Notes under the pieces: generated by a model | Seen by the model: the letters and a program-made list of their open reading frames with translations, nothing else | Databases searched by the model: none | Told to the model about the DNA's origin: nothing | DNA from: JBDUCV01 sp040003255 | GTDB lineage: Bacteria; Actinomycetota; Actinomycetes; Mycobacteriales; Jatrophihabitantaceae | Reading direction: 5' to 3' | DNA: 13,528 nucleotides | Assembly: GCA_040003255.1 (NCBI GenBank) | Contig: JBDUCV010000056.1 | Span: 1-13,528, forward strand | Shown here: positions 6,512 to 13,433 of the stretch, one piece after another | Layout of the letters: each line of letters opens with the position of its first letter | How positions within the stretch are numbered: the stretch's first letter is position 1 | Made by a program: the position numbers and the translations under genes

Positions 6512-6907
6512 GTGGTCGAGGGTGAGCGCAATGTGCTGGGCGGCGAGCTGGAGATTTGCGGCACCGACCCGGTGACCGGCTTCTACCGGGACGGTTGCTG
6601 CACGAGTGGGCCCGAGGATCTCGGCAGTCACACGGTGTGCGCCGTCGTCACCGCCGAGTTTTTGGCCCACCAGCTCGAGGTCGGCAACGATCTGACCACA
6701 CCGCGCCCGGAGTACTCCTTCACCGGATTACATCCGGGCGACCGGTGGTGTGTGGTCGCGGCTCGGTGGCTGCAGGCTTACCGTGACGGAGCTGCCGCTC
6801 CCGTCGTCCTCGCAGCGACGAACGCCCGCGCGCTGGAGGTCGTGCCGATCTCGGCGTTGCGCGAACACGCCGTCGACGTCCCGACCGACCTGCGTTCGCT
6901 CGACTAG
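6512..6907 (+). CDS. DUF2237 family protein
   Basis: A 131-residue soluble protein matching the DUF2237 family, whose function is unknown to me. The conserved features are NVLGGELE (7-14), TGFYRDGCC (22-30), HTVCAVVTAEFL (40-51), GNDLTTPRPEY (58-68), PGDRWCVVAARW (75-86) and PVVLAATNARALEVV (97-111). Five Cys residues (16, 29, 30, 43, 80) and several His/Asp residues are placed as in the family, which suggests a metal or redox role, but this is inference. The full-length family domain fills the protein. GTG 6512 is the start nearest the conserved NVLGG. No clear ribosome binding site is seen. It is divergent from the CapA-like gene. Confidence 0.85.
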   Translation: MVEGERNVLGGELEICGTDPVTGFYRDGCCTSGPEDLGSHTVCAVVTAEFLAHQLEVGNDLTTPRPEYSFTGLHPGDRWCVVAARWLQAYRDGAAAPVVLAATNARALEVVPISALREHAVDVPTDLRSLD

Positions 6908-6962
6908 CGGCACCCGCACGAGCGGCCAAGCTATATCGGGGGCGAGTCGGGCCGGCCGCCAT

Positions 6963-7000
6963 TAGCATTCGACGGCGAAGCCCGTACCGGAATCGAGGAG
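6963..7000 (+). promoter_or_regulatory. Candidate -10 box and ribosome binding site of thrS
   Basis: TAGCAT at 6963-6968 fits the TANNNT -10 consensus. GAGGAG at 6995-7000 is a strong ribosome binding site six bases before the GTG at 7007 and fixes that start. The 99-base gap after the DUF2237 gene holds no recognisable T-box or other leader element. The -35 region is not convincing. Confidence 0.45.
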
Positions 7001-7006
7001 ATCACT

Positions 7007-9049
7007 GTGTCCGCCGCCCAGCCCCCGCACCCGCACGCTTCGAACGTGAAGGTGGCGGCGGGGACGACGGCGTTCGATGCGCTGGCCAATGCCCGGGTAC
7101 CCCTTGACGGGCCGGGGGGCGCGGTCGTGGTCCGCGAACTGGCCAGCGGCAAGCTACGCGACCTTTCTTGGGCGCCTGACGAAGACGTCGAGATCGAACC
7201 GGTTGGCGCTGCCTCCCCGGACGGCCTCGCAGTGCTTCGGCATTCATCCGCACACGTGCTCGCCCAAGCCGTGCAAGACCTGTTCCCCGGTACCCAGCTC
7301 GGTATCGGGCCGCCCATCGAGAACGGCTTCTACTACGACTTCCTGCCTTCGCGGCCGTTCACCCCTGACGATCTGGTCACGATCGAGAAGCGAATGGCAG
7401 AGATCATCAAGGCGTCCCAGCGGTTCGCGCGGCGTCCCGTCGGCGATGCCGAAGCCGCTGCCGAGCTGGCCGACGAGCCGTTCAAACTCGAACTGATCGG
7501 GTTGAAGGGGACAGGTAATGCGGAGGAGTCGGTCGAGGTCGGCGGCGGCGCCTTGACCATGTACGACAACCTCGACTCTAGGACCGGCGAACGTGTCTGG
7601 ACGGACCTCTGCCGTGGCCCGCATGTTCCGACGACGCGGCGAATCCCCGCGGTGAAGCTAACGCGTACCGCGGCTGCGTACTGGCGCGGCAACGAGAAGA
7701 ATCCGCAGCTGCAACGGATCTATGGCACCGCATGGGCGTCCCGCGACGATCTCAAGGCTTACCTTGCCCAGCTCGAGGAAGCCGCCAAGCGCGATCATCG
7801 CAAGCTCGGCGCCGAACTCGACCTGTTCAGTTTTCCGGACGAGATCGGGCCGGGCCTTGCGGTCTTTCACCCCAAGGGCGGCCGGCTGCGCAAGGAGCTG
7901 GAGGACTACTCGCGCAGCAAGCACGTCGAGGCCGGCTACGACTTCGTCAACACCCCGCACATCTCAAAGGCCCAGTTGTTCGAGACCTCGGGTCACCTGC
8001 AGTGGTACGCCGACGGGATGTACCCGCCGATGCATCTGGACGCGGAGATCAGCGCCGACGGCGTAGTGCGCCGTCAGGGGCAGGACTACTACCCCAAGCC
8101 GATGAACTGCCCTATGCACATCATGATCTTCAAGGCTCGGGGACGTTCCTATCGGGAGTTGCCGTTGCGGCTATTCGAGTTCGGGACGGTCTACCGGTAT
8201 GAGAAGTCCGGCGTCGTGCATGGTCTAACGCGCGCGCGTGGGTTTACCCAGGACGATGCGCATATCTTCTGCAGCCCCGACCAGTTGCAAGTTGAGCTCA
8301 CCAACCTGTTGGCGTTCGTCATCGGCTTGCTGCGCGACTACGGGCTGACCGAGTTCAGCGCGGAGCTGTCGACGCGCCCGGAGAAGTTCGTCGGCGAGAT
8401 CGCGGACTGGGACCGTGCCGAGGCTGCCCTTGAGGCTGCGCTGCGCAGCTCGGGGCTCGAATACCGCGTCGCCGAGGGCGAGGGCGCCTTCTACGCGCCG
8501 AAGATCGACGTCCATGTGCGCGACGCCATCGGCCGCCGGTGGCAGCTGTCGACCTTGCAGGTCGACCTGCAGCTGCCGCCCCGATTCGACCTGGAGTACA
8601 CCGCCCCGGACGGCGGCCGCGCGCGCCCGGACATGATCCATCGCGCTCTGTTCGGCTCAATCGAACGGTTCTTGGGAATTCTGGTCGAGCACTATGCGGG
8701 GGCCTTCCCGGCCTGGTTATCGCCAGTGCAGGCCATCGCCATCCCGGTTACCGACGAGCAAGTGTCCTACCTCGCGGGCATTGTCGACGCACTGCGCGAG
8801 CGGGGTCTCCGGGCGCTCCTTGATGACTCCGACGATCGGATGCAGAAGAAGATCCGCACGGCGCAGCGCGCCAAGGTGCCGTTCATGCTCATCGCGGGCG
8901 AGACCGACGCCGAGGCCGGGGCGGTGTCGTTTCGATATCGCGACGGTGGGCAGCGCAACGCGATCCCAATCGAGCAGGCGATCGACGAGATCGCCGACGT
9001 GGTCGCGCGACGTCTGAACTCGTCCCCGGCCGCAGCAGACTTCGGGTGA
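7007..9049 (+). CDS. thrS: Threonyl-tRNA synthetase
   Basis: It charges tRNA-Thr in the cytoplasm. The 680-residue protein has the full bacterial layout. An N-terminal TGS domain spans about 12-66. The editing domain carries HSSAH (79-83) and CRGPH (202-206), the HxxxH and CxxxH metal sites that remove mischarged serine. The class II catalytic core follows, with GYDFVNTPHI (310-319) as motif 1. MNCPMH (Cys368), DDAH (His419) and MIHRALFG (His545) give the three zinc ligands that bind threonine. Motif 2 runs from FEFGTVYRYE (390-399), with Arg397. The C-terminal anticodon-binding domain starts near 570. GTG 7007 follows GAGGAG at good spacing. The stop overlaps the next gene by four bases (GTGA), so translation is coupled. 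Nothing essential is missing. Confidence 0.98.
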   Translation: MSAAQPPHPHASNVKVAAGTTAFDALANARVPLDGPGGAVVVRELASGKLRDLSWAPDEDVEIEPVGAASPDGLAVLRHSSAHVLAQAVQDLFPGTQLGIGPPIENGFYYDFLPSRPFTPDDLVTIEKRMAEIIKASQRFARRPVGDAEAAAELADEPFKLELIGLKGTGNAEESVEVGGGALTMYDNLDSRTGERVWTDLCRGPHVPTTRRIPAVKLTRTAAAYWRGNEKNPQLQRIYGTAWASRDDLKAYLAQLEEAAKRDHRKLGAELDLFSFPDEIGPGLAVFHPKGGRLRKELEDYSRSKHVEAGYDFVNTPHISKAQLFETSGHLQWYADGMYPPMHLDAEISADGVVRRQGQDYYPKPMNCPMHIMIFKARGRSYRELPLRLFEFGTVYRYEKSGVVHGLTRARGFTQDDAHIFCSPDQLQVELTNLLAFVIGLLRDYGLTEFSAELSTRPEKFVGEIADWDRAEAALEAALRSSGLEYRVAEGEGAFYAPKIDVHVRDAIGRRWQLSTLQVDLQLPPRFDLEYTAPDGGRARPDMIHRALFGSIERFLGILVEHYAGAFPAWLSPVQAIAIPVTDEQVSYLAGIVDALRERGLRALLDDSDDRMQKKIRTAQRAKVPFMLIAGETDAEAGAVSFRYRDGGQRNAIPIEQAIDEIADVVARRLNSSPAAADFG

Positions 9050-9594
9050 CCGAGGTCAGGCCGGCGGCAAGCTTCGCGGGCGAGCCAGATGGTTTCGGCC
9101 GGCTATGGACGCCGCACCGGCTCGCCTATATCCAGGGTGAGGGTAAGCCCGACCACGCCGACGCGGGGGACCAGTGCCCGTTCTGCCGAGCGCCAGACCT
9201 GTCCGACGAGGATGCGCTGATTGTCGCGCGGGGAACACACGCCTACGCGGTGCTCAATCTGTTCCCCTACAACGCCGGGCACCTAATGGCGGTGCCTTAC
9301 CGCCACGTCGCCGACTACTCGGATCTTCGCCCCGAAGAGGTCGCCGAGGTCGCCGAGATCACCCAGATCGCGATGCGCACGCTGCGTGCCGTCGCCGGGC
9401 CGCACGGGTTCAACATCGGTATGAACCAGGGTGCCGCCGCCGGGGCGGGCATCGCGGCGCACTTGCACCAGCACGTCGTCCCCCGGTGGGGTGGCGACAC
9501 CAACTTCGTCCCGATCGTCGCGCACACCAGGGTGCTGCCCCAACTGCTCGGCGAGACCCGGCAGGCACTCGCCGAGGCGTGGGCCACGCCATGA
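9046..9594 (+). CDS. HIT-family protein, probable Ap4A phosphorylase or hydrolase
   Basis: Histidine-triad proteins cleave or phosphorolyse nucleotide phosphates. The 182-residue protein has the triad HLHQHVVPRW (139-148), with His141 as the expected nucleophile, and NLFPYNAGHLMAVPYRH (71-87), typical of the group. A CPFC pair (44-47) near the N-terminus may bind zinc. In M. tuberculosis the gene directly after thrS (Rv2613c) encodes a HIT protein reported as an Ap4A phosphorylase, and this protein shares its position and C-terminal HVVPRWGGD region. That makes Ap4A the best guess; aminoacyl-tRNA synthetases can make Ap4A as a side product, so the pairing makes sense. The start GTG 9046 overlaps the thrS stop, and its own stop overlaps the next ATG. 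Confidence 0.9.
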   Translation: MTEVRPAASFAGEPDGFGRLWTPHRLAYIQGEGKPDHADAGDQCPFCRAPDLSDEDALIVARGTHAYAVLNLFPYNAGHLMAVPYRHVADYSDLRPEEVAEVAEITQIAMRTLRAVAGPHGFNIGMNQGAAAGAGIAAHLHQHVVPRWGGDTNFVPIVAHTRVLPQLLGETRQALAEAWATP

Positions 9595-10670
9595 CGGTGC
9601 TGCACCTGCGGGGCGTATTCCTGCCCGACGAGATCGAGCGCGACGCGTGGGTCGTCGACGGCGTACTCACCTTCGAGCGCTACTCCGGCGAAACGGAGAC
9701 GATCGTCGATGGCGGATGGATCATCCCCGGCCTGGTGGATGCCCACTGTCACATCGGACTGGCCCCCGACGGTTTCGTCGAGAGCCTGGACGGGCAGGTC
9801 GAGCAGGCCCTCGCCGACCGCGACGCCGGGGCGCTGCTGCTGCGCGACGCGGGGTCTCCGGTCGACAACAGGGGTGTGCAAGGGCGCGCGGACCTGCCAC
9901 GCCTGATCCGGGCGGGGCGGCATATTGCCCGTCCGCATCGCTACATCCGGCACCTGGGCGTCGAGGTCGAGCCCGACCAGCTGGTTGACGAGGTCACCGT
10001 CCAGGCCCGACGCGGCGACGGCTGGGTCAAGCTCGCGGCCGACTGGATCGACCGCGATGTGGGTGATCTCGCGCCGGTCTGGCCCGACGACGCGTTGGCC
10101 GCCGCAATCGGGCGGGCGCACGAGCTCGGAGTTCGGGTTGCCGCGCACGTCTTCGGCGAGGACGCGCTAGCCGGTCTGATCGCGGCTGGCATCGACTCGA
10201 TCGAACACGGCACCGGGCTGACCGCAGAGCTGGTCGATGAGGTCGCTCGGCGCGGGATCGCCCTCGTCCCCACTTTGATCAACATTGACACATTCCCGGG
10301 AATAGCGGCGAGGGGCGAGGCGAAGTTCCCGATCTACGCGGCGCACATTCGGGCGCTGCACGCCAGCTCACGTGACCGGGTGCGCGCCGCTTGGGAAGCC
10401 GGCGTGCCGATCTACTCAGGCACTGACGCCGGTGGTTCGCTCGTGCACGGATTGATCCGCGACGAGCTGCGTGAACTCGTCGGGGCCGGCATCCCACAGT
10501 CCGACGTGATCGCGCTGTCGTCGTGGCGGGCACGTGCCTGGCTTGGCCTACCGGGGTTGGACGAGGGCGCGCCGGCTGATCTGGTGTGCTACCGCGACGA
10601 TCCGCGCTTCGAACTCACGACGCTGGACGCCCCGGTCCGCATGGTCCTGCGGGGGAACGTCATCCGATGA
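9591..10670 (+). CDS. Metal-dependent amidohydrolase
   Basis: A 359-residue amidohydrolase-superfamily enzyme of unknown substrate. A small beta-sandwich part at the N-terminus leads to GGWIIPGLVDAHCH (41-54), with metal ligands His52 and His54. Lys147 in GWVKL is the likely carboxylated bridging Lys. His186 in AAHVFG, His206 in IEHGTG and Asp279 in SGTDAGG complete the two-metal site. The C-terminus returns to the sandwich with EGAPADLV (325-332). The set resembles imidazolonepropionase-like and prolidase-like members. M. tuberculosis has an amidohydrolase (Rv2915c) near ffh and rpsP, possibly its counterpart. It starts at ATG 9591 inside an ATGA overlap with the HIT gene, so it is translated as part of the thrS operon. 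Confidence 0.9.
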   Translation: MTVLHLRGVFLPDEIERDAWVVDGVLTFERYSGETETIVDGGWIIPGLVDAHCHIGLAPDGFVESLDGQVEQALADRDAGALLLRDAGSPVDNRGVQGRADLPRLIRAGRHIARPHRYIRHLGVEVEPDQLVDEVTVQARRGDGWVKLAADWIDRDVGDLAPVWPDDALAAAIGRAHELGVRVAAHVFGEDALAGLIAAGIDSIEHGTGLTAELVDEVARRGIALVPTLINIDTFPGIAARGEAKFPIYAAHIRALHASSRDRVRAAWEAGVPIYSGTDAGGSLVHGLIRDELRELVGAGIPQSDVIALSSWRARAWLGLPGLDEGAPADLVCYRDDPRFELTTLDAPVRMVLRGNVIR

Positions 10671-10690
10671 GCGGCGAGCCGCCGGGCACG

Positions 10691-10696
10691 TAGCAT
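10691..10696 (+). promoter_or_regulatory. Candidate -10 box just before proS
   Basis: TAGCAT, the same hexamer seen before thrS, ends eight bases before the proS ATG at 10705. The 34-base gap after the amidohydrolase contains no clear ribosome binding site close to the ATG. A leaderless or near-leaderless proS transcript is therefore plausible, in addition to read-through from the thrS operon. This is inference from spacing. Confidence 0.4.
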
Positions 10697-10704
10697 TGCG
10701 CTTC

Positions 10705-12105
10705 ATGGCACGCGTGCTCACACCGCAGTCCGAAGACTTCCCCCGTTGGTATCAGGACGTGATTGCCAAGGCGGAGCTGGCCGACAACGGTCCGGTGCGC
10801 GGCACCATGGTGATCCGTCCCTACGGCTACGCAATCTGGGAAAGAATGCAGGCCGAGATGGACGCGCGGATCAAGGCCGCGGGCGTGCAGAACGCATACT
10901 TCCCGCTGTTCATCCCGCAGTCCTATCTGGCCCGCGAGGCGGAGCACGTCGAGGGTTTCAGCCCGGAGCTGGCGGTCGTCACGCATGCCGGCGGTAAGGA
11001 GCTCGAGGAACCGATCGTCGTTCGCCCCACGTCCGAGACGGTCATCGGCGAATACATGGCCAAGTGGATTCAGAGCTATCGCGATTTGCCCTTGCTGCTC
11101 AATCAGTGGGCGAACGTCGTGCGCTGGGAGCTCCGTCCGCGCCTGTTCCTGCGGACCAGTGAATTCCTGTGGCAAGAGGGCCACACCGCCCACGCTAGCT
11201 ACGAGGACGCCCGCGACTTCGCCACCCGCATCACGCATGAGGTCTACGAAGACATGATTGTCAATACGATCGCGGTGCCCGTCATCGTCGGACGCAAGAC
11301 CAAGCGTGAACGCTTCGCCGGCGCGATCAACTCCACCGCGCTCGAAGCGATGACGCGCGACGGAAAGGCGCTGCAGATGGGCACCTCGCACGAGCTGGGG
11401 CAGAACTTTGCCACCGCCTTCGACATCCGCTACCTCTCCGCCCAGGGCAGCCGCGAGCTGGCGTGGACGACGTCGTGGGGGACGTCTACCCGCATGGTCG
11501 GCGGCCTGATCATGATCCACGGTGACGACGACGGCCTGAGAGTTCCACCGGTGCTGGCACCCACTCAGGTCGTTGTCATGGCGGTCAAGGCTGAAGCGGT
11601 CGACACGGTTAACAAGATCGGGGCGCAGCTGCGGGCCACTGGCATCCGGGTGACGGTTGACGATCGCGCCGACATGCCGTTCGGACGACGCGCGGTCGAC
11701 TGGGAACTTAAAGGGGTGCCGCTGCGAGTCGAGGTCGGACCCCGCGACATCGCTGCTGGACAGGCCACCGTCGCGCACCGGATCGCTGGCGGGAAGGAGC
11801 AGGTGCCGATCGACTCGTTGGTCGGCGCGCTGTCCGCCCGGCTGGCCGCTGATCAACAAGCCATGCTGGCGACCGCCATCGCCGACCGGGACGCACGGAT
11901 CAGCGAGGTCACCTCGATCGACGAGGCCGTTGAGGCTTCGGCAACTGGCTGGGCGCGTATGTCGTGGTCGGCGCTGGGCGAGGAAGGAGAGGCCGTGCTC
12001 GCGCAATCCGCAGTCTCGGTGCGCTGCCTGCAGCGGGCGGACGGGTCCGTGCCGGAACGTGACGACGAGCCGAATCTCGTGGCGTTTCTTGCCCGCTCAT
12101 ACTGA
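10705..12105 (+). CDS. proS: Prolyl-tRNA synthetase, short archaeal/eukaryotic-like type
   Basis: It charges tRNA-Pro. The 466-residue protein is the short form without the editing insertion found between motifs 2 and 3 of the common bacterial enzyme. AYFPLFIPQS (64-73) leads motif 1, RPTSE is at 107-111, motif 2 is RWELRPRLFLRTSEFLWQEG (140-159), and GLIMIHGDDDGLRVPP (267-282) is motif 3. The anticodon-binding domain follows, then the C-terminal domain typical of this type, ending in Tyr466; in Thermus the terminal Tyr reaches the active site. Archaeal relatives bind zinc here through four Cys, but only Cys441 remains, so the zinc site is probably lost. The frame is open upstream inside the amidohydrolase gene, but ATG 10705 is the start, since family similarity begins there. 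Whether it is the only ProRS of the cell cannot be seen here. Confidence 0.95.
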   Translation: MARVLTPQSEDFPRWYQDVIAKAELADNGPVRGTMVIRPYGYAIWERMQAEMDARIKAAGVQNAYFPLFIPQSYLAREAEHVEGFSPELAVVTHAGGKELEEPIVVRPTSETVIGEYMAKWIQSYRDLPLLLNQWANVVRWELRPRLFLRTSEFLWQEGHTAHASYEDARDFATRITHEVYEDMIVNTIAVPVIVGRKTKRERFAGAINSTALEAMTRDGKALQMGTSHELGQNFATAFDIRYLSAQGSRELAWTTSWGTSTRMVGGLIMIHGDDDGLRVPPVLAPTQVVVMAVKAEAVDTVNKIGAQLRATGIRVTVDDRADMPFGRRAVDWELKGVPLRVEVGPRDIAAGQATVAHRIAGGKEQVPIDSLVGALSARLAADQQAMLATAIADRDARISEVTSIDEAVEASATGWARMSWSALGEEGEAVLAQSAVSVRCLQRADGSVPERDDEPNLVAFLARSY

Positions 12106-12120
12106 GTTTGCGAGTCGGGC

Positions 12121-12226
12121 AGGTCAAACCACCATGCATGAAGGTCAGGTTGACGTCTGGAAACTGGCTCTTGCTTAGCAGATGAAGAGCGGGTAGATAT
12201 TGCGCTACGCCGATCCGCAAGGAAAG
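12121..12226 (-). pseudogene. Possible remnant of a LysR-type regulator
   Basis: Read on the minus strand, about 33 codons encode LSLRIGVAQYLPALHLL then SKSQFPDVNLTFMHGG. This resembles the first strand and helix of the LysR effector-binding domain (LRIGV, LPALL, FxxxYPDVxLxLxxGG). An in-frame stop lies just upstream, there is no helix-turn-helix region, and the domain does not continue downstream. The stretch has lower GC content than its surroundings. It could be a decayed gene fragment, but the match is short and judged by eye, so chance is possible. Confidence 0.25.
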
Positions 12227-12359
12227 GCGGGACCGGGAGGAAAGTCAGCTCGACTCGGTGTGTCGCCTCGTGTGATGCGCCGGGAACCGCGGGTGACGAC
12301 GCGGCGGGCAGGCGGAACTTTCGCGAAGATCTGGAAACGTCACGTGCCCGGATCGCAAC

Positions 12360-12405
12360 GTGGGGCCCCTCGAACTCATACTTCGAGGGGCCCCACACCT
12401 TTTGT
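12360..12405 (+). terminator. Strong intrinsic terminator between proS and rpsP
   Basis: A perfect 15-base stem (12360-12374 with 12382-12396) encloses the 7-base loop CTCATAC and is followed by CCTTTTGT (12398-12405). This is the clearest Rho-independent terminator in the window and points along the plus strand. The nearest plus-strand gene is proS, which ends 254 bases earlier, so it ends either a long proS 3' untranslated region or a separate small RNA. Confidence 0.93.
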
Positions 12406-12646
12406 ACAGGTGGATGCACCCCACCCGGCGCAGACGCGCGGGAGCGGATTCGGCGGGTCGCGTCTTTTCGGGCGTGCGCCGGCCGCCACGCCGACCATGG
12501 CACAATGGTTGGCTGAGTACCGACGGCACCGGCCGGAACGTGGACCCTCTCCCCACGACTGGTCTGTCCACCCGGATATTGCATCCCGAGCCCCCACCCC
12601 GGGACGCAGCAAGTCCATCCCTGCGACCACTGGAGCACCGACACTC

Positions 12647-13180
12647 GTGGCAACCAAGATCAAGCTCATGCGTTTGGGCAAGATGCGCGAGCCGCACTAC
12701 CGCATCGTCGTCGCGGACGCGCGAACCAAGCGCGACGGTCGCTCGATCGAGACGATCGGCGAGTACCACCCGAAGCACGATCCCTCGATCATCAAGGTCG
12801 ACCCGGACCGCGCCGCATACTGGCTCGGCGTGGGCGCGCAGCCAACCGAAGCCGTCACCGCGATCTTCAAGGCGACCGGTGACTGGCAGAAGTACAAGGG
12901 TCTGCCCGCGCCTCCACCTTTGAAGATGGCTGCGCCGAAGCCCAACAAACTCGAGCGCTTCAACGCCGCGCTGGCCGAGAACTCGGGTGAATCGACGACC
13001 GAGGCGACCACACCTCGTAAGCGCCCCGCAAAGAAGGCGGCCGAACCTGCCCCGGCCGCCGTGACCAGCGAAGCCGCCGAGGCCCCGGGCGCCGTGACCA
13101 GCGAAGCCGCCGAGGCCCCGGCCGCCCCAAGCGCCAGCCCGGCGCCCACTGACTTGGCGAGCGAGCAGGCGGAGAGCTGA
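12647..13180 (+). CDS. rpsP: Small-subunit ribosomal protein S16 with long C-terminal tail
   Basis: S16 is an assembly protein of the 30S subunit. Residues 1-80 are the conserved S16 domain: KIKLMRLGKMREPHYRIVVA (4-23), RDGRSIETIGEYHP (29-42), RAAYWLGVGAQPTEAV (55-70). GLPAPPPLK follows. The remaining half, to residue 177, is a low-complexity Ala/Pro/Glu tail with a basic patch, RKRPAKKA (124-131), and two copies of AVTSEAAEAP (138-147, 149-158). Such tails are usual in actinobacteria, but this one is on the long side; E. coli S16 is only about 80 residues. The GTG at 12647 gives the normal S16 N-terminus; GGAG at 12632-12635 is a rather distant ribosome binding site. One base separates it from khpA. 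Confidence 0.97.
   Translation: MATKIKLMRLGKMREPHYRIVVADARTKRDGRSIETIGEYHPKHDPSIIKVDPDRAAYWLGVGAQPTEAVTAIFKATGDWQKYKGLPAPPPLKMAAPKPNKLERFNAALAENSGESTTEATTPRKRPAKKAAEPAPAAVTSEAAEAPGAVTSEAAEAPAAPSASPAPTDLASEQAES
13058..13123 (+). repeat. 33-base tandem duplication inside rpsP
   Basis: Bases 13058-13090 and 13091-13123 are identical except for the last codon (GGC versus GCC). Each encodes eleven residues, AVTSEAAEAP plus Gly or Ala, in the disordered tail of S16. The unit keeps the reading frame. Near-perfect identity, including third codon positions, points to a recent duplication. Confidence 0.92.
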
Positions 13181-13181
13181 C

Positions 13182-13418
13182 GTGCTCGAGGAAGCCCTCG
13201 AGCACTTGGTGCGCGGCATCGTCGACCACCCCGACGACGTCCACGTCGACATGGTGGACAACCGCCGTGGGGCGCGGCTCGAGGTCCGGGTGCACCCCGA
13301 CGACCTCGGCCGGGTCATCGGTCGCAGCGGCCGCACGGCGAAGGCCCTGCGCCAGATCGTGACTGGTGTGGGCGGCAAGGGGATCCGGGTCGACGTCATC
13401 GACGTCGACCGGAACTGA
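13182..13418 (+). CDS. khpA: KH-domain RNA-binding protein
   Basis: This 78-residue cytoplasmic protein is a single KH domain. The RNA-binding GxxG loop is GRSG (47-50) within GRVIGRSGRTAKALR (43-57). The surrounding strands, VHVDMVDNRRGARLEVRVHP (20-39) and GGKGIRVDVIDVD (64-76), fit the KhpA/YlqC family, whose members bind RNA and, in some bacteria, work with KhpB in RNA regulation. It is the counterpart of M. tuberculosis Rv2908c, which also sits between rpsP and rimM. The GTG at 13182 begins one base after the rpsP stop, so translation is likely coupled. Confidence 0.93.
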   Translation: MLEEALEHLVRGIVDHPDDVHVDMVDNRRGARLEVRVHPDDLGRVIGRSGRTAKALRQIVTGVGGKGIRVDVIDVDRN

Positions 13419-13433
13419 TCGGGGCAAGCAGTC

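Larger units (their letters stand above)
12106..12646. other. Long non-coding stretch between proS and rpsP
   Basis: These 541 bases hold no gene I can support. The first part (12106-12230) is less GC-rich than its surroundings and, read on the minus strand, contains a possible LysR-gene remnant. The middle (12231-12359) is GC-rich with many short self-complementary stretches, and a strong intrinsic terminator stands at 12360-12405. The last part (12406-12646) should contain the rpsP promoter and leader, but no promoter pair stands out; weak -10-like hexamers are CACAAT at 12501-12506 and TATTGC at 12577-12582. A plus-strand frame stays open from 12200 into rpsP, but it runs through the terminator and shows no protein family likeness before the S16 start. 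Confidence 0.6.

Noticed and set aside
10660..12006. A 448-codon minus-strand frame opposite proS
   Set aside because: The plus-strand frame has every motif of a class II synthetase; the opposite frame is a codon-bias shadow.
12134..12181. Tiny reading frames after proS (14 and 15 codons) starting at two neighbouring ATGs
   Set aside because: There is no ribosome binding site and no recognisable peptide, and they overlap each other in different frames.
12236..12248. GGGAGGAAAGTC, similar to the start of the conserved GAGGAAAGTCC element of RNase P RNA
   Set aside because: The element breaks after GTC, the later conserved blocks of RNase P RNA are absent, and the terminator follows after only about 110 bases.
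12312..12340. GGAAC and GGAAAC motifs that recall an ECF sigma-factor -35 box
   Set aside because: No partner GTT-type -10 box is found at 16-18 bases.
12200..12646. Plus-strand reading frame that continues into rpsP and would add 149 residues to S16
   Set aside because: It passes through the strong terminator at 12360-12405, shows no family likeness, and the normal S16 N-terminus begins at GTG 12647.
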